Assembly: GCF_040567655.1 (NCBI RefSeq)
Contig: NZ_JBEXAC010000001.1
Coordinates: 3,410,001 to 3,474,000, forward strand
Source: Chitinophaga sp. H8
GTDB taxonomy: Bacteria; Bacteroidota; Bacteroidia; Chitinophagales; Chitinophagaceae
Length of the DNA: 64,000 nucleotides
Reading direction: 5' to 3'
Shown: one piece after another, positions 61,426-64,000 of the stretch
How positions within the stretch are numbered: position 1 is the stretch's first letter
How the letters are laid out: each line of letters starts with the position of its first letter
The notes under the pieces: model-generated
Seen by the model: the letters and a program-made list of their open reading frames with translations, nothing else
The model's database searches: none
Told to the model about the DNA's origin: nothing
Made by a program: the position numbers and the translations under genes

Positions 61426-62460
61426 CTACTCCCACCATTTCTCCCAAACCTTTCCCAAAAGATTTAAATCTACTTTTTCTCCGATTTTTGGGGTGGTAAC
61501 AGGAAAATCTGCTGCGGCTGCAAATGAAGTTACCTGGGCCAGTGGCTCATACCAGGGGTGCTGCGCCAGTTTGAATTTGGAGTTGTGCACCGGTATAAAA
61601 TTACTGGCTTTTAATTCCTGTGCCTCCTTGACTACTTCAGCGGGAAGCGAGTGGATATACGGCCATTTTTCATTGTATTGCCCACACTCCAGTATCGCCA
61701 GATCAAAAGGTCCAAATTGCGCTCCGATCTCCTTGAATTGTGGCCCATAACCACTATCCCCGCCAAGAAATATTTTTTTTGACGGCGTTTGTAAAACAAA
61801 AGAAGTCCAGAGTGAAATATTGCGGGACAGCAGTCGGCCGGAGAAATGCCTGGCCGGGGTTAAGGTTACCTTGAAACCATCTCCCAGCTCCACGCTTTCA
61901 TACCAGTTTTTTTCAATGAGCCGGTCTTTCTCCCAACCCCAATATTCAAAATGCTGGGCTACGCCTAAACCACAAATCACCTTGCCTACCTGCTGTTTTA
62001 ATTGTTTTATCGTTGCATAATCCAGGTGATCCCAATGATCATGCGAAATAAACAATACATCTATCTGCGGCATATCTCCTGCCTGGTAATGATTTGCTCC
62101 GGGAAAAGCCTTTACTGAGCCTCTGATAGGTGATGCATTACCACTGAAAACAGGATCTGTCAGCAACCGCTTCCCATCTACCTGGATAAAGTAAGAACTA
62201 TGCCCAAACCAGACCAATACGTTTTCGTCCGGTTTTAAATTTTTCAGATCCGTTTCTACATATGGAATCGGCTCGTCAGGTGTTGTATGGGGATGCCTGC
62301 CCAAAAAATCCCAGAGTACTCTCATCATGCTCGCCCCTTCTACCAATGCAGGTGTGGCTATCAGGTTCTGAAACTGCCTGTTCTTGTAATTGGAAAGCGT
62401 ATTAAAATAAGCCTTCCGGTCAGCATCGGGGTACTGGCCATACTTTTTGCTGAAACTCAT
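61426..62460 (-). CDS. Metallo-beta-lactamase-fold hydrolase, NAPE-PLD-like
   Basis: 344 residues, cytoplasmic. The metal-binding motif is ISHDHWDHLDY (His140, His142, Asp144, His145), and the sequence pattern (VLVWFGHSSYFIQVDGKRLLTDPVF, then FLGGDSGYGP and PVHNSKFKLAQHPWYEP) matches the UlaG/NAPE-PLD-like group, which includes enzymes cleaving phosphodiesters or lactones. Substrate unknown. The A of its ATG is the last base of the antiporter stop codon (TAATG), and cdd follows by 14 nt. Confidence 0.9.
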   Translation of the reverse strand: MSFSKKYGQYPDADRKAYFNTLSNYKNRQFQNLIATPALVEGASMMRVLWDFLGRHPHTTPDEPIPYVETDLKNLKPDENVLVWFGHSSYFIQVDGKRLLTDPVFSGNASPIRGSVKAFPGANHYQAGDMPQIDVLFISHDHWDHLDYATIKQLKQQVGKVICGLGVAQHFEYWGWEKDRLIEKNWYESVELGDGFKVTLTPARHFSGRLLSRNISLWTSFVLQTPSKKIFLGGDSGYGPQFKEIGAQFGPFDLAILECGQYNEKWPYIHSLPAEVVKEAQELKASNFIPVHNSKFKLAQHPWYEPLAQVTSFAAAADFPVTTPKIGEKVDLNLLGKVWEKWWE

Positions 62461-64000
62461 TAACCCAGTTTTAGTTTTTCTTCTTCCAGATCAATCCGAT
62501 GAAGAAATTTTCTTATAATCTCTTCATCAATCCGCTGCTCATTTTTATTCTTATGTAAAAGTAAATGGCGCTGCTTTTCTAAAATATCCTTGTAGATCAA
62601 TTTAACATTTTCTGAAACAATGACGAGTTCATCCGCCTCCAGCTGGCCTTGCCATTGGCTGGCCAGCTTCTGCAAGAGCAGACTCCTTTCCAGCTCCGGC
62701 TGATGATTTTGTGTTAAATGAAGCAATGATTCCCTGGCCAGCTCTTCTCCGAGCAGGTTTTCTGTTTCCTCTTCCGGCAGATGATCATTAAAATCAGGCA
62801 GCTTTACTTTTTTGATAAGTATAGGCAGTGTTAATCCCTGCAATACCAGCGTTACCAGAATCACTACAAATGTAATGTACAGTACCAGATTACGATGGGG
62901 AAAAGGGGTGCCATCAATCGCTACCGGAATAGATAATGCAGCTGCCAGTGAAACCACACCCCGCATCCCTGTCCACCCCATAATAAGTGGTGCTTTCATG
63001 CCCGGATTTCTATCTGCTACTGTTATGAAATAACTGGCAATCTTCGTTACAATTAATGCCCCAAAACCTGCAAGCATTCTGCCTAAAATCAACACCAGGG
63101 TAATTAACAACCCATATCCGGTGGCCTGATAAAAACTGATCCCTTCTGCTTTCAATCCCGAAACAATTTCTGGCAGGTCCAGTCCAATCAGCATAAATAC
63201 CAATCCATTCAATAAAAACACAAAACTTTCCCAGACATTCTCTCCTCGTAATCGTGAAGAACTACTTAAAAACCGGTATCTGTGATTGGACAAAAATAAT
63301 CCGCCCCCCACTACCGCCAGCACGCCGGAAGCATGCACGGCCTCTGCTCCAATATACATGACATAAGGAGTAACCAGGGTAAGAATAATATCCATATTGA
63401 CATCAGTAGGCAACCATTTATGCGCCTTCAAAAAGATCAATCCTATCAGTAACCCTATGCCCACACCTCCAATCACCATCCAGCCAAAGCTCAGGGCGGC
63501 CTCGTACCAGATAAATTGTCCGGTACCTACTGCAATCATGGCAAAGCGGAAAATAATAAGGGAGGAAGCATCATTCAGTAAGCTCTCCCCTTCCAGTATG
63601 GAAGACATTCTTTTGGGCACCTTCACAAATTTTAATATGGCACTTGCACTTACCGCATCAGGTGGAGAAACAATCCCGCCCAACACAAAACCTAATGCCA
63701 AAGAAAATCCTGGGATAAAAGAATTGGCTACCAGCGCCACGGATATAGCAGTCAGAAAAACTACAATAAAGGCAAAGCTGCCAATGATCCTTCGCCAATG
63801 CCAAAGCTCTTTCCAGGAATTTGCCCAGGCGGCTTCATACAATAGCGGAGGGAGGAATATTATAAAGATCAGTTCAGGGTCTATCTTCAGCGGCGGGATT
63901 CCTGGGATAAAACTGACTCCCAATCCTGCCAGCACTAATAATACAGGGTAAGCTACTTTAATCTTGTTGCCCAGCATGATCAATAATAATATCAGAACTA
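62460..64000 (-). CDS. CPA1-type Na+/H+ antiporter (5' end cut by window)
   Basis: At least 507 residues; the frame has no stop up to the window edge and the first hydrophobic residues (ILLLIMLGN) look like the end of a membrane helix, so the true start lies outside. Transport domain signatures are IDPELIFIIFLPPLLYEAAW, GGIVSPPDAVSASAIL (ion-binding Asp) and SLLNDASSLIIF. A charged cytoplasmic tail follows (about 400-507, helical, Glu/Leu rich). CPA1 antiporters exchange Na+ or K+ for protons. The stop codon overlaps the start of the metallo-hydrolase gene. Confidence 0.92.
   Translation of the reverse strand, partial: VLILLLIMLGNKIKVAYPVLLVLAGLGVSFIPGIPPLKIDPELIFIIFLPPLLYEAAWANSWKELWHWRRIIGSFAFIVVFLTAISVALVANSFIPGFSLALGFVLGGIVSPPDAVSASAILKFVKVPKRMSSILEGESLLNDASSLIIFRFAMIAVGTGQFIWYEAALSFGWMVIGGVGIGLLIGLIFLKAHKWLPTDVNMDIILTLVTPYVMYIGAEAVHASGVLAVVGGGLFLSNHRYRFLSSSSRLRGENVWESFVFLLNGLVFMLIGLDLPEIVSGLKAEGISFYQATGYGLLITLVLILGRMLAGFGALIVTKIASYFITVADRNPGMKAPLIMGWTGMRGVVSLAAALSIPVAIDGTPFPHRNLVLYITFVVILVTLVLQGLTLPILIKKVKLPDFNDHLPEEETENLLGEELARESLLHLTQNHQPELERSLLLQKLASQWQGQLEADELVIVSENVKLIYKDILEKQRHLLLHKNKNEQRIDEEIIRKFLHRIDLEEEKLKLG

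Overview
The window looks like chromosomal DNA of a Bacteroidota bacterium, most likely a member of the Chitinophagaceae close to Chitinophaga. This is inferred from gene families (DUF4230, HU-CCDC81/SPOR protein, DUF4412, DUF6807, several lipoproteins and secreted S9 peptidases), from Bacteroidota-type promoter boxes (TTTG, then about 18-19 nt, then TAnnTTTG), from scarce Shine-Dalgarno sequences and from moderate GC. No rRNA, tRNA, CRISPR array, insertion sequence or prophage gene was seen. Most of the window is core chromosome with short operons on both strands.

1-4.6 kb: a minus-strand RiPP-type operon (secreted Cys-rich precursor, MNIO/DUF692 iron enzyme, start of a DUF2063/HvfC-like partner running off the window), then an orphan helical-repeat protein, a DUF4412 protein and a LuxE-like acyl transferase. 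4.7-10 kb: a lipoprotein, an acyl-CoA carboxylase beta subunit, a UbiA-like membrane protein, an M42 peptidase and biotin synthase; biotin is the cofactor of acyl-CoA carboxylases. 10-15.9 kb: aroQ, ubiX, ytxJ and an overlapping 48-residue lipoprotein on the minus strand; Mpl (murein recycling), an exonuclease, a polyprenol-phosphate glycosyltransferase and an EamA transporter on the plus strand. 15.9-28.5 kb: S9 peptidase, AraC regulator, GNAT, DUF4230 protein, RRM protein, E2 acyltransferase, CinA, PBP4-type carboxypeptidase, thioesterase and DoxX.

28.7-34.6 kb: an envelope operon of a 1026-residue TPR protein, an outer-membrane beta-barrel and an HU-CCDC81/SPOR protein. 34.6-49.2 kb: sugar-nucleotide reductase-like SDR, prolyl oligopeptidase, pfkA-pyk, AraC regulator, MFS transporter, aldehyde dehydrogenase, pantothenate kinase with a Crp-type regulator, PLP enzyme, DoxX-like protein and a DUF6807 protein. 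49.3-51.1 kb: a cytoplasmic caspase/gingipain-fold protease with an overlapping 92-residue gene. 51.2-64 kb: LytS/LytR-type two-component system, dipeptide epimerase, dnaK, OmpA-family protein, argS, TPR protein, cytidine deaminase, metallo-beta-lactamase-fold hydrolase and a Na+/H+ antiporter cut by the window end. Mpl, PBP4 and the dipeptide epimerase together cover several steps of peptidoglycan turnover.

The parts most worth a second look are the MNIO/RiPP operon with a hairpin between precursor and enzyme, the caspase-like protease pair, and a dispersed family of intergenic inverted repeats built from AGCTAA/TTAGCT units, two copies of which supply the stop codon of a neighbouring gene.
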